From Parastagonospora avenae f. sp. tritici 18332-5 (Eukaryota; Ascomycota; Dothideomycetes; Pleosporales; Phaeosphaeriaceae), in NCBI GenBank assembly GCA_022559985.1, contig JAFJTR010000003.1:62001-126000 (forward strand): a stretch of 64,000 nucleotides of DNA. The letters are read 5' to 3'. The notes below the pieces were generated by a model. That model was not told where the DNA came from. It saw only the letters and a program-made list of their open reading frames with translations, and did not search any database. Positions 23,742 through 34,472 of the stretch are shown in pieces (within the stretch, counting starts at the first letter, position 1; each line of letters opens with the position of its first letter). The position numbers were made by a program, and so were the translations under genes.

Positions 23742-25026
23742 CTACAGGTCAACTTCCTGGAAGCTATTCGCATCACCCTCTTCGTCTTCTACCGACGCTT
23801 TTCCGGGCTTAGGTCTGCTGGGGAGACCAGCCTCCAGCGATTTCCCATTACTCGGCTCTGGCTCAGATTCGTCTTCACTTTCCTCTCCCTTCTCCTTTTC
23901 ATTCTGTGGCTTGAGGTCCTCCGTCCTCACCTTCTGCTCTTCTGCTTGTGACTTGGGTTCTGGGGTTGTCGTGCGGCTCTTTTCGCTCACATCGTCTTTG
24001 GGGGGTGGTGGAGGTGGCGCTGATGCATCTTCGTCCCGATCCTGTCGAGGTTGCTCGGGAGTTGGGGGTGTTACTTCGGTTCTCGGACTGGCCACTGGAC
24101 TTCGGGGCTGCTGCGGCTGCTGTTGTTGCTGTTGCTGTTGTGCTTGCTGAGGTGGTTGCTGGGACGCGCCTGGGCCGACATTGCGTAATCTGGGATCCGC
24201 GTTCAGATAGTAGCCTCGTACGCCGACAATTCTGCCCTCCCTCTCGCATCCTATGACCCAGTCTGGTACAACTACAGGAATGTTGTTCTCAACCGCCTTC
24301 TCCCATGCCGGCCCCCTGCCCTCTGTGCAAACGAAGTGGGTAGTGTCGATGCGGACATTATCTGCAATCTTCGCACCAATTCTCTCGACGGATCTTTGCA
24401 GTGACTCGCGTAATGCTGCTGGCATGTGACCTGGTGTAATGGTGATACCAGACAGATCTGTCATCTTGTGGGTCTGCACATTGAGCTTCTCGCTGCTGAA
24501 CGTGCCCGCACTTGTCTTCAGCACTAGGTGGAAAGTGTATTCTGAGTCGACAGCCAGACCACTCAGCTTCGTGCTGTGTACCTCGCCGGGCTTGGGTATC
24601 GTGCCGGCCTTGCTGCCGTTGCGGTACAGTGTGAGGCTTCGTAGTTCGGCAGTCGCGACGTCTATGGGATCCCACTCAAGGACCACTGACGTCTGCGTGG
24701 CATTCCGGCAGCGCAGATTAGGCGCTGTCGGTGTGCGCTGGCCAAAGGTGCGGAATATCTCAGACTGCAGCTCGTGGAATGCTTTCGCAGCGTCTGCTTC
24801 GGCTTCGTAGTTTCGCCCCACATTGATGTCGACTATACTACCAGACGAGATATCCGGAGGCAGCAGTATGGACGGGAACTCGATCTGCGCGGGGGTCAGC
24901 CCTGAGTGAATACAGACACCAGCTTGAGAAGCATTGGGGCTGATGGGCGCGTACGAGGCGTTTATCTTCTGTCAGAAGAACGGCAACGCCGGCGTCGACT
25001 TTGCCGACTGTGAGAGAGACGAGCAT
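23742..25026 (-). CDS. CHS5: Chs5, exomer subunit (FN3-BRCT)
   Basis: Two exons (25026-24955 and 24884-23742) give 404 residues; the 70-nt intron has a GTACGC donor, GCTGAC branch and CGCAG acceptor. The short first exon (MLVSLTVGKVDAG...TEDKRL) continues into IEFPSILLPPDISSGSIVDI, which is the conserved Chs5 N-terminus that oligomerises and binds ChAPs. An FN3 domain follows (about residues 75-165, with APNLRCRNATQTSVVLEWDP), then a BRCT domain (about 165-265, with the GITITPGH start and WEKAVENNIPVVVPDWV). The C-terminal part is low complexity: a Gln run coded by CAA/CAG at about 24119-24145, then Pro-rich and acidic Glu-rich tracts. Chs5 forms exomer at the trans-Golgi, exporting chitin synthase and other cargo. 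The alternative, an unrelated BRCT protein, is unlikely given the N-terminal match. Confidence 0.92.
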
Positions 25027-25241
25027 CGCGTAGGTGGTGTGAGGGAGTGTTATTGGCGACGTAATGTTTATGTGAAGCTCAGCTCCCTCGTTCCTGACTA
25101 CGGCGCGGCCCGAAGTTTAGCCGTCCGCAATCGATAAGGTCACATGTACTTCACCTTGCTCTCCAAGTCAGATCATGCTGTTGATGACAACCAAGCTGAT
25201 CTATCTTTATTTATAGAGATGATATAAGCTACTGCTTTCTG

Positions 25242-26855
25242 TCACGGGGCTTCAGATGCCGTAGCTGCCAAGGACCTCTGCGACATAAGAGCTTTCAAGG
25301 ACATGGCTACCGTCACGCCCTGGTTCCCGATCCGCAAGCCGGTCGATCCATATCTGTACATCCATCCCAGTTCCCAACTACCGTCTTGGTGCTGAAGGCG
25401 AAGCAGCGCCTGCCGGTCCATACCACAATCTATGCCCAAGGAATCACAAGCCAGGATTCTCATCGCCAGATCTAAAGCGCTGCCCTTTACCCCTACGCGC
25501 TCTTCGAGTCGCGAGTACAACAGCGGACCGAGCTTAGACTGCACATATATGTCCCTTTCAGCGAAGACCAGTAAGCGACTGAAGAAGTACAGACAGCAAT
25601 CTGGCAGCGGGTAGTACCGCGTGCCTTCGAGATAGCCGCGGTGCAGGATGAAGTCGTGAATGTGCTCCAGTGTATTCAAGAATTCGTGCCCGCGACCAAA
25701 GCGGTAGAAACACGCAAGTATGTTTGCACTGACAACAGTGTCTATTCGAGGCCGTTGGCGATCGAAGTACGTCTATGCTGAATCAGTGGCCTGCACATAG
25801 GGCTGGACTCTTCAAAAACAAACCAGGAAGAGCCCGTCTGGCAATACGCATTCGGCCATCTGATTCAGAACTGCATTTATAGCTTCCACATCCTCGGGCG
25901 GCTGCACAATGAGGGCCAGAGAAGTGGTATCGAGGTCATCAGGAAACACTCCACCGGGGACGAGCGTAGCTTCGCCTTAATAAAACAGACGCATTAGATC
26001 GGTCCAAGAGTCGAAAATGTGATCAAGCCATCGCACTCACCTGAGAAGAAGTTCCATGTACCTTCTCTATTTGTTCTTATGTCCACAAGGCACCTAGGCC
26101 AGGGTCAGCGTCTTTCTAAAACAAAATCTGGAGCATGCTAACGGCTCCTGTGTCGCCTCCAAGATTAGCAGACTTGCAAAGTTATCTCCCACATAGATTC
26201 CACTGTCCGTCTCCGATTGAAACTTCTTCGCGTTGCGATGGAGGAAATTGCGAGCCCTTGTGGCTGGTTCGTCTAGCACACCTCGCAGAGTTTGCACGGT
26301 CCTTTCATCAAACACCAGACCTCGAATCCCCAAATCTGTCGCTGCTGCGACATTGTCATGCCTGTCGTTGATGAAAACAACCTCCTCGGGCTCCAAGTCA
26401 ATGTCCTCCAGAACCTTGTTGTAGAAGTCTTGATCTGGCATCCGCATGCCATACGCACCGGACGTAAATACTCCATCAAAGAGCGCCGGGTCCATCATAT
26501 TCCCAAGCGCTTGGAAATCTTCCTTCGCGATGTTCGACATGACGTATATCCTGACCGGGGTATCTTTCCGCAAGCCCTTGATGAAAGCGACAACAGCGGC
26601 GTCTGGCTGCAAAGAAGCGTGCATTTGAACAAATGCTTCAGCCACCTCAGAATTATCGAGGCCGAATTGCCGAGCTACGCGCTCATAGCACTCGAGCTGA
26701 GAGAGTTGGCCAGACTCGTATAGATGCCAGGGGGGTGACGAGACTATCTTTTCGATCACGGAGGGTGGTATGGGGGTTTCTGTGTTTCGAGACCACTGGA
26801 AGAGAACATCGCCCCAGTCGAAGATGAGTGCCTTTACAGGGACGTGTGAAGGCAT
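25242..26855 (-). CDS. HAD-like / class II terpene cyclase beta-domain fusion (drimane synthase type)
   Basis: Four exons (26855-26143, 26093-26041, 25975-25824, 25772-25242) give 482 residues; introns are 49, 65 and 51 nt. An in-frame ATG at 26924 would add 23 residues. Residues 1-235 are a HAD-like domain: motif I IFDWGDVLF (Asp13, with Gly in place of the usual second Asp), motif II in YVMSNI, a Lys in FYNKVL and motif IV as INDRHDN. Residues about 240-482 form an alpha-helical beta-domain with the class II Asp motif DLDTT at 269-273, the DxDTT variant of DxDD, and a QW-like QDGSWELGW segment near the end. This domain order is that of fungal drimane sesquiterpene synthases, which cyclise farnesyl diphosphate by protonation. 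Whether the HAD half is an active phosphatase here is uncertain because motif I and IV deviate. Cytosolic; no signal peptide. P450 debris lies upstream. Confidence 0.85.
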
Positions 26856-27637
26856 TGTGCGGAGATGGCTGTGGGAAAATGCTGACCGAGTCTCCGGAAT
26901 GGGGCTCCAACAACTCACATTCATGTATGCGGCGAATGCAGTTCAAATAATATCTCTACGGATCGGATGATTGGTAGTGGTAAGGGCTTACATTTGGTAT
27001 TGTCATGCTGACTGAGTCGTGCCAGGGTACACAGGCCAGCATACTGCTTACCGATGCAGATATCTGATGTGCAGGACAACTACAAACCTGCCTCCGATGC
27101 CAGGCGTGATCGGTGGCTTGTCGGATGAGCTTGGAGAAGTCGGATGCGCATGTTGTGAACCTAGCCGATGGACCGGCCCGTAATAAGCTGAGCCTCCTGT
27201 GTGGTTTCCGTATAGCATACGTGAATCGCATGATATATCGATCAATGCGCCATTAGCGTCTGTCTTTCACTGTCCCATCAGAGTGGAACGATACATGCGG
27301 CTACCGGAGTCGTATCGCGGTCTCACTGAAAGATCTGCAACTATACAACGAGACTTCATGATGTTACCAAGACAGACTCTTACCTTGGCCACTAATCGCG
27401 ACGCTGTGCCAATCCGCGCAGCCATGAATACGATCTGATCGTACAAGGCGTTGCTAGATCAAGAGGCATAGATGCAGGGTCACATCTAGTGTCCACTGTC
27501 TTAAACTAACAACAACGGCGAGGGAAGTTTTGCCACAGGGCTCCGCAAATGGCTCACATTCTTAAGATTCGGCATGTGCAGTGACGTTGCCTTTGGGCTT
27601 GGAGATGTGTTGTTGAAATTGCCTACTACATGTTGGG
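26856..27637. other. Upstream region of terpene synthase, no intact gene
   Basis: No intact coding frame. This is the likely promoter and 5' UTR of the minus-strand terpene synthase; the right end may carry further P450 remnants. Confidence 0.4.
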
Positions 27638-27998
27638 ATGGTAGTTCAGGAGACACTGAGATTGCGTGAACTACTTACAAACGGCTTTACCAGAGTAGTT
27701 TGTACGCTCGAAAATGGCGCAGTGATCATTGGACATCAATGTCCTAGGGGAGTGAGTACGATCTCTCCTTTCGCCAACCAACCCTCGACCTCCTCGTTCA
27801 GAAAGTTGAGACCTTCACGGGAGACGCGCCGTACTTAACCCAGCCAGGAGCCTTCATAGAAAATCACTGCTCAAATACCTCATGGAACGATTTTCAGTCA
27901 TCTCTTTCCCTCGTCATAGAGTGTTGGCTTGGTATCGCGGGGCCGTTCTGGAAGGACTTGAGTAATCGAGCACTCGCTGAAGGAAGTGGTCTGAGGAA
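27638..27998 (+). pseudogene. Cytochrome P450 relic (K-helix to heme region)
   Basis: Translation of 27638-27835 reads VVQETLRLR, the P450 K-helix ExxR, followed at the right distance by ENGAVIIGHQCPRG, which fits the beta-strand and PKG-type segment of a P450. A second frame, 27820-27998, ends with GP followed by a run that aligns to GPRxCIGRNLALAE as GPFWKDLSNRALAE, with the heme-ligand Cys replaced by Lys. The two pieces are in different frames, so at least one frameshift occurred. Possible further N-terminal remnants near 27566-27600 (DVAFGLGD) would place a large internal deletion between them. The relic is next to the terpene synthase and suggests lost tailoring capacity. The call is mine from motif alignment by eye. 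Confidence 0.5.
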
Positions 27999-28231
27999 GT
28001 GACGAGCCTAGCTAGCAAGACGACGCGGTGTGAAGCAAACCAAGCCTTACATCTGAGCTTCAACCAGTAGCAACACGCTCGCAAAATCAGCAAAGGACAA
28101 CAAAATTGATGTTACTGTTGTCCGGACTACTGTGAAGCTACCAATATCAGCATCACCAAGTACCCATCAGCCTTAAAATTGCGATACAAACCCGCCCCTG
28201 ATTTTTTTACTATTCTATACACGCTGTCTCC

Positions 28232-28780
28232 CTACAGTGTATCCCTCTCCCTCTGGCCCACAAAAAACGCGAGCCCATACTCATCCGTGCGGAAAATAAT
28301 CCGACTGCCTTTTGGAAATAGGAACACGTCTCCCTTTTCCGCCTTGACTTCGCGGCCCGTTTCATCTAACAAAACACATTAGCCCACACCTCTACGTCTA
28401 CCGTTTCGCCAATGTAAGGTATGGGTTGTGTAAGTTTTGGTACCTTTGATGTAAAAATGCCCCTCGAGCACAATCTTCATCTCGTCATACGAATACGTGT
28501 AGTCCAGCGGCGTGCCTTTTTCCAGGCGGTAGAAGCCGCCGGAGATGGGGGTGGAGGGGGACGTTGGTTGGCTTTGGGTATGTATCAGCACCTGCACAAG
28601 AAACCAACATATGGTGTATTGTTTGAAAGGCTGGAGTATGGAGTGTGGTAGATGGAAGGATAAAAGATATGTGTATGGTACGTACGAACTCCCGACATCT
28701 CCCAAGTACGCGTTTTCGTTTGCGACGAGCGGCGGCTTGAAGCTCGATTGGGCTTGGGGGAAGTATTGCATGGCGGGCAT
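28232..28780 (-). CDS. EutQ-like single-domain cupin
   Basis: Three exons (28780-28686, 28571-28444, 28365-28232) give 118 residues; introns are 114 and 79 nt. The first intron has a GTACGT donor, GCTGAT branch and an AAAG acceptor chosen because the upstream GCAG would run into a stop. The protein is a small beta-barrel: GGFYRLEKGTPLDYTYSYD, then EMKIVLEGHFYIKDE across the last junction, KGDVFLFPKGSRIIFRTDE and a GLAFFVGQRERD end. The pattern matches the ethanolamine-utilisation EutQ-type cupins found as stand-alone proteins in ascomycetes. Metal-ligand histidines are largely missing, so a catalytic role is doubtful. Cytosolic. Role unknown. Confidence 0.78.
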
Positions 28781-29283
28781 CGTGGCGGTTGGTTTGTCGT
28801 ATCGGTGCTATTGATCAGACATCGAGGACAATGAGTGCAGTGAGGTTTTATATACACTCCACTTGCATGCTCAGCCTGATACTCCCCACTCTACATCTGT
28901 CGCCCATCCCTGTCCACCTGCATGCTCCATGCACCTTTGGGATCACAACACCAGATCCGGAAGACGTGCATGCATGTTCCCGCATCTACACGTGCTGCTA
29001 AGCTTTCGGCGTGAAATCCAGGCCGCGCCGTGTTTCTTTCGAACAGCACTGAGCGGGCATGCTGGTGGAGTTCTGGAGGTGCGCGGTGGGGTAAGCTGTG
29101 CATTTACTCTGGTTGGTCGATAGCTTATCGCTAGGATACAACTACCTATCTGGGCTGCGTGGAATATTGCGGGCAGATACCCATTCGACTAAGAAGAGAA
29201 AATGTCTTAGCTTCTTGCATAGCAAGCAGGTGTTCGAAAAGTACTACAAGTAATATATTCTAGGGTTGCGAGGTATCTGGATA
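28781..29283. other. Intergenic, no gene seen
   Basis: This is the cupin promoter and the 3' region of the NIPA-type gene. No supported coding frame. Confidence 0.45.
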
Positions 29284-31139
29284 TCATCGTTCTTCTTGTT
29301 CTTCGTGGTCGTCGCCTTCTCGCCAGCGCTTGCGCCACCACTTCAGTTTAAACCAGTCTCCTAGTGCGTCCTGGCTCTGGCTTCGTTGCTGGCCATAGCC
29401 CCATGTTCCGCGCCTTTGTTGGGCAGAGTCAAGCACATTGTCCGTGTCGGAATGGTCGTCATCTTGCGGGTCGGGGTGATCGAGTAGTCCTGACGAGCTG
29501 TCTACTGGTCGCTTTCCCTGTGATGCACTTCTACTTGACTGACCTCCCAGGCTATCGAACCATGAGCGTCTCCGCGTTTGCGTGAGCCAGCTCGACTGCG
29601 AAGCTTTTCTTCGAGTGGGTAGTGTTCCAGATCTTGGCCGCCTCTCTAGATCTACAGATCGTACTGCTGGTGAATGGAGTGAGTCTCGATCATTGAGTTC
29701 TGCCCAAATCTCATCCGTCTCTTCAGATATCGTCATTCGCCGCCTCCGGTTCGGCTTGCGCAAGGAAGGACTTGCGCGCCCTCCGCTCTGTTGCGACTCC
29801 GGTGCCGGCCGTTTTGATAGGCGGGGTGATAACGTGAGTGCTCCTGGGCCGGTTCCAGCTCTCTGCAACAGGGGTGTTCTTTCATCGACCGACTTCCGCT
29901 TGGCTTGTTCTGACAACGATCCATGCAGACCTGGCTCTTCGGCTTCAATGTCGAGTGGTTCCTCGGGCTCATCGATGAGATGGCCATGCACAAGGCCGAT
30001 ACCAGGTTGCAGCGCTGTCTGCGGCATTGGAACCTTGCCCGTGTGTTTGCTCACCACAGGCGAGGTCGGCTCGTCCTCGGTATCCTCCAGTCGCCAACTC
30101 AAACAGACCACTCCTGCCAGGAGAATGACCGTCCCTAGCGCAATGAGACCCGCATGGAGGCCCGACAGTCGATCGCCCTGGTGGAAGTAAATCAAGCCGT
30201 CAATAATGGCGATGATATTGTATATGCAGAATACGAGGGGGTACAGCACGCTGGTACTGCACAGCTTCAAGCCGCGATGCATATAGTAGAGCTGGGTGAG
30301 GGCGAATATGACCAGACCAATCAGAATCATCCACGACTGCCAGCGGTCGAACTGGTTATGACGATCCACGATGGTGCGCACGAGCAGTTCGACTGCGCTT
30401 TTGGCAATGAGGAGAGAATGCGCAGAGAGTATGCCGCTTATGCATCCAAAGAACATGCCTCGTACTAGTCGTAATCGAGGTGTGGTCCGGGGGTAGATAC
30501 GCTTGAGGAGCCAGTTTGCGATGATGAGAAGAACGACGATGAAGAGGGTAGAGAACATCCATGCCAGGAAGTTCCTTCGTCCCAGCAGGACGAGCAGCTG
30601 ATCAAGGTTATGCGACGGTTCTGCGATGGCGCCGAACAGTGCTATGAGCAATGCGCCAATGGCAACGAGCGTGGTGCCGATGAAGGAGTAGCGCGTAAAG
30701 GGTTCGCTCAGAATGATGGAGGCGCATATCGAATTGAAGACGAGGCCGGAGGCTTGGAGGGTGGAGAGAACGGGGAGTGGTAGGGTGGTGATCTGGATGG
30801 TGCTGCCGACGATATTTGCCACGACGAACATGAGCATGCCCAGCTGGTCGGATTAGTGCGGGTAGATCAAAGTACGTGATGTTGACATACCTGCCATCTC
30901 CGCCGCTTGTAGGGTGGTCTTCTGTCATAGTCGTCTTCCTTCTCTTCCTCGAGTAAATGCGATTTGCGTTGCAGCGTCAAGCCGACGCTCTGAATGCTGG
31001 TGGAAAGGAGGCCAACGATTACTCCTAGCTGTGATATATGTCAGAACGACTCGAGAAACTCCCACGCAACAGAGTCGTTGCATGGCACAGCATACACAAT
31101 ACTCACAGCAACACTGGCGCCCGGCGATAGTTCCACCAT
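29284..31139 (-). CDS. NIPA-type (DUF803) magnesium transporter-like membrane protein
   Basis: Three exons (31139-31107, 31028-30891, 30843-29284) give 576 residues; introns are 78 and 47 nt with GTGAGT/CACAG and GTATGT/ACCAG ends. The first 11-codon exon is supported by phase and by the family start (ASVALGVIVGLLSTSIQSVG across the junction). The core has the nine-helix NIPA arrangement; recognisable blocks are LTLQRKSHLLEEE, STIQITTLPLPVLSTLQASG and LCSTSVLYPLVFCIYNIIA. After about residue 310 a long cytosolic tail is Ser/Arg/Pro-rich and disordered. NIPA proteins transport Mg2+ or other divalent cations in membranes, by family; substrate here is not shown. It shares a 576-bp divergent upstream region with the V-ATPase E gene. 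Confidence 0.85.
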
Positions 31140-31715
31140 GTTTCCTGGCCGTGTGGTGTCGCCGCGAGAAGCCGATGCTACCTGTACTGCGAACGCATGC
31201 TGTGAATATGCAGGGTGAATAGGCGGCCGGGTGGAAGAATGTGGGTGACTGTGGGCGTGTCTCTCTCTGGCTCTCGACTAACGTCACACTACGGTGAGTG
31301 ATGAGAGCACGGGACGATTGGGGCAGCCGAGCCGACGCGGAGAGCAGGGATCCGCGGTCTGGTGATGACGATGAGTCTCGAATGCGCAACGCGACAACAG
31401 ACTGCTTTTACTGCAATACAAGCGGTCGATATTTATAAGGGGGTCCAGAAGGTTATATTCACAGCGACGAACGGGCTAGATTGCATAGCGACACCGCATG
31501 CAGGCTTTCTGTAACCCTAGCGTCCTGACATAATCGCAGGCCAGCAAGCATCCACTGGCGGGCTATCGCCAATCAGTGCTTCGAGAGCTTGCTGGTGGCC
31601 CGTGAACCTTCAACTCCAAGCTCCAACTCCATCATCTGCCTGCGCCGACCAACGCCCGCAGCACCACCCCGAGCACCTCCGCCACACCCAGCAATCTCTA
31701 CACACACCCGCCATC
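31140..31715. promoter_or_regulatory. Divergent promoter region, NIPA-type gene and VMA4
   Basis: The 576 bp between the two start codons hold both promoters. The VMA4-proximal 120 bp is C/A-rich and purine-poor, typical of highly expressed fungal genes. No specific site was identified. Confidence 0.4.
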
Positions 31716-32566
31716 ATGTCGCAAGCACACGCCCTCTCCGACGACCAGGTAAGCCCCAGACAGCTCGCACCGCCCGCAGCGCCATAGCTCCCCACCAACT
31801 ACGTCAACAGTAGGTCCCAGGTACCTGCAGCACCAGCTAACCACGCTCGCCATGGCAGGTCGCCGGAGAGCTGAAGAAGATGACGGCCTTTATCCGCCAG
31901 GAGGCCATGGAGAAGGCCAACGAAATCCGCCTCAAGGCCGACGAGGAATTCGCAATCGAGAAGTCCAAGCTCGTCCGCCAAGAAACCGCGTCCATCGACA
32001 CGTCCTACGAGAAGAAGTTCAAGCAGGCGGCCATGTCCCAGCAAATTACCCGCTCCACCGTCTCCAACAAGTCGCGGTTACGGACCCTAAGTGCGAGGCA
32101 GGAGCTGCTTAACAAGCTGTTCGAGGACGCCAACAAGAAGCTGGGCGACGTAGCCAAGGACAAGAAGAAGTACCAGGAAGTCATGAAGAACCTGATCCTT
32201 GAAGGCGCATACGCACTGAACGAGGACAAGCTGCAGGTCAAGGTTAGGAAGGCAGACAACGACCTCACCAAGAAGGCCATTGAAGAGGCACAGAAGGAGT
32301 ACAAGAGCAAGGTCGACAAGGACGTTGCTATCACCATCGACGAGAGCGACCCGCTGCCCGAGGGATCGTAAGTCTGCGTGGCCGTGTGTGAGGGATCATA
32401 GCTAACACGGCGTAGTGCTGGTGGTGCCATGATTGTTGGCACTGGCGGAAAGATCGACATCAACAACACCTTCGAGGAGCGCCTGAGGCTCCTCGAGACC
32501 CAAGCTCTGCCGTCCATCCGAGTTACACTTTTCGGCGAGAACGAGAACAGGAAGTTCCACGACTGA
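31716..32566 (+). CDS. VMA4: V-type H+-ATPase subunit E
   Basis: Three exons (31716-31748, 31859-32367, 32416-32566) give 230 residues, the usual length of this subunit. The first intron is 110 nt (GTAAGC to GGCAG), the second 48 nt (GTAAGT to GTAG). The first exon codes only MSQAHALSDDQ. The protein begins with VAGELKKMTAFIRQEAMEKA, a hallmark of subunit E, followed by the long charged coiled coil (ANEIRLKADEEFAIEKSKL) and a C-terminal globular part ending with the conserved GGKIDINNTFEERLRLLE and a short tail ENRKFHD. Subunit E forms the peripheral stalk of V1 with subunit G and links V1 to Vo on vacuole and endosome membranes. Housekeeping gene. Confidence 0.96.
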
Positions 32567-33383
32567 GTGGACGACCTTGACTTTGTCGATAGTAGTATCC
32601 TCACCGCATCTGCACTCGACCACAGATGCGATAAAGCGCGAGCATCTGAATTGATCATGCGAGCAGTGACTCTTCGGGCTCGTGCATAGAGCCTTCTCTT
32701 GTGCAAAGGCATTGGGTGTAGAATATTTGGAAGATTTAGCGAGTTTATACAATCCATCATACTCGACATGTCTTGGCAGGCGCGATCAGCTCGCTTCTGT
32801 CGCTATTGGTGAGCTGCTGTGCTTGTAGTGTCACTTATACATCGTGGTTGCAGAATCCATACCTCACTTACGCACGTGGTAGGTTTCAGATGTCAGAATC
32901 CTTACTTACATGAGCTACAGGATGCATCTTCTCACATGACAGTCGCAACGGCGTGATTTAGTGATGAAGGTTCTTGTGGCACAAGCGGCGGGACAGCGTG
33001 CATCGGTCACTCGACTTCCGACTCTACATAGCCACCACCAGTCTATGACACTCAGCCTCCCATTCCGATACCCCACCAAACAGGAGCTCAACGCAGCCAT
33101 GTTTGCTCCGCTATTGTCAGATAGCCACAGAAGGTAGATGTACTGCGACGACCTATAAAACTGCACTCCTCTTCGAGCGTGCTCTCTCGCTTGGAGCTGA
33201 AGCCATATGCGCCACCATTATTTCGGGCCAGCCACTAATGTCAGCCGCACGAGTTCCGTCAACAACGCCAGCGTGCAACATCTTACATGTGCCATTAGGG
33301 GATGGATGCCTTACAGGGTCAGACTAATATATCGTCCCACGGCCCGTTTCCTGCTCGCCACGATCTTGTCCCTAAACTACACC
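32567..33383. other. Intergenic, 3' of VMA4 and promoter of next gene
   Basis: No supported gene. The frame of the next gene is open upstream to an ATG at 33207, but the better-context ATG at 33384 (ACACCATGTC) was chosen. Confidence 0.4.
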
Positions 33384-34472
33384 ATGTCAATCACCACTAC
33401 TGTGGGTGGCTTACCCCAGTACATAGCGACCGCGACGGTCCCTGCTCTCACGACCTTCTTCACACCTCCTGCTTCATTCAATTGCGAGAACAGATATGTC
33501 GCGGCCGATACAGCGGGTATAGCATGGAGTACATATTCTCGCGATGGCTACGCACCCCCTGTCGACCCGACATACTACTCATGTCTACCTGAACGCATAA
33601 GAGGCCCGCATTTCAGTCCAGGCGTGTGTACGCAAGGCCAGACAATCGCAAGCATAACCAAGTACGAAGCGGGTTCACGAACAATGTGGCAAGCGCAGTG
33701 TTGCAAGAGGTACATTTCTCCCACTCCCAACTTCTCGCAAAACAACATACTAACACCACAAAGCGGCCAATCCCTCTCCCTCCGCACAATCCAAAACAGC
33801 CCGATTCCAATGTGCGTCAGCGCAATCTCCACCCCACTCTCTGTCCGCGCCCTCTACACAACGACATACACAAACGGCGCATCGTCTTCTTTCTACGAAC
33901 AGGTCATAAATGACCAGTCCACCGTGTCCAACATCACGACGATGACGCGAGGTACGGCGATTGCAGACCCGCTGTACGTCGCCTGGGAAGCAACCGACCT
34001 CTCGCTCTTCCCGGTCGCATATGCTACGTCGCTCGCGCACCAGATCGGCGTGGAATTCACGCCCACGCGGAGTCGCGGCAGGCCCGAACGCACGCGGTCT
34101 GCTGGTGGAGCAGCGGGAACTAATACACCCAACACCGCCGACGCCGACGCAGGTCTCTCGAGCGGCGCGAAGATCGGGATAGGCGTTGGCGCGGGGGTCG
34201 GCGCTGCGCTGCTCATTGCGCTCGTTGCGGGACTGTTGGTGATGCGTAGGGTAGGAAGGCGCAGGCGCGCGGTCGATGTGTATCCGAATGAAAGTACGCC
34301 GGCAATGGACGGCGGTGTGGCGAAGAGTAAGTGGTATCAGACGGGGAGGGGGCGGGGGGAGATGGAGATGCAAGATGCTGGGGGGCTGAATGAGTTGGAT
34401 TCGATGCCGGTGCATTATGTTTCGGGGGAGCCGGTGGAGTTGGAGGGCGAGGGGTTGAGGGGGAGGTATTAG
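33384..34472 (+). CDS. Single-pass membrane protein with Ser/Thr ectodomain
   Basis: Exons 33384-33709 and 33764-34472 give 344 residues. The 54-nt intron (GTACAT donor, CTAAC branch, AAAG acceptor) is a multiple of three and has no stop, so unspliced reading is also open; splicing is favoured because it joins CCK directly to SGQSLSLRT, the usual cysteine-then-SGxSL pattern of this fungal group. The extracellular part has several paired Cys and Thr/Ser-rich sequence and no obvious signal peptide. A Gly/Ala-rich transmembrane helix (KIGIGVGAGVGAALLIALVA) is followed by a basic stop-transfer (RRVGRRRR) and a cytosolic Gly-rich tail. Similar proteins in ascomycetes are uncharacterised; a wall-sensor-like role is only a guess from topology. 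Confidence 0.7.
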   Translation: MSITTTVGGLPQYIATATVPALTTFFTPPASFNCENRYVAADTAGIAWSTYSRDGYAPPVDPTYYSCLPERIRGPHFSPGVCTQGQTIASITKYEAGSRTMWQAQCCKRYISPTPNFSQNNILTPQSGQSLSLRTIQNSPIPMCVSAISTPLSVRALYTTTYTNGASSSFYEQVINDQSTVSNITTMTRGTAIADPLYVAWEATDLSLFPVAYATSLAHQIGVEFTPTRSRGRPERTRSAGGAAGTNTPNTADADAGLSSGAKIGIGVGAGVGAALLIALVAGLLVMRRVGRRRRAVDVYPNESTPAMDGGVAKSKWYQTGRGRGEMEMQDAGGLNELDSMPVHYVSGEPVELEGEGLRGRY

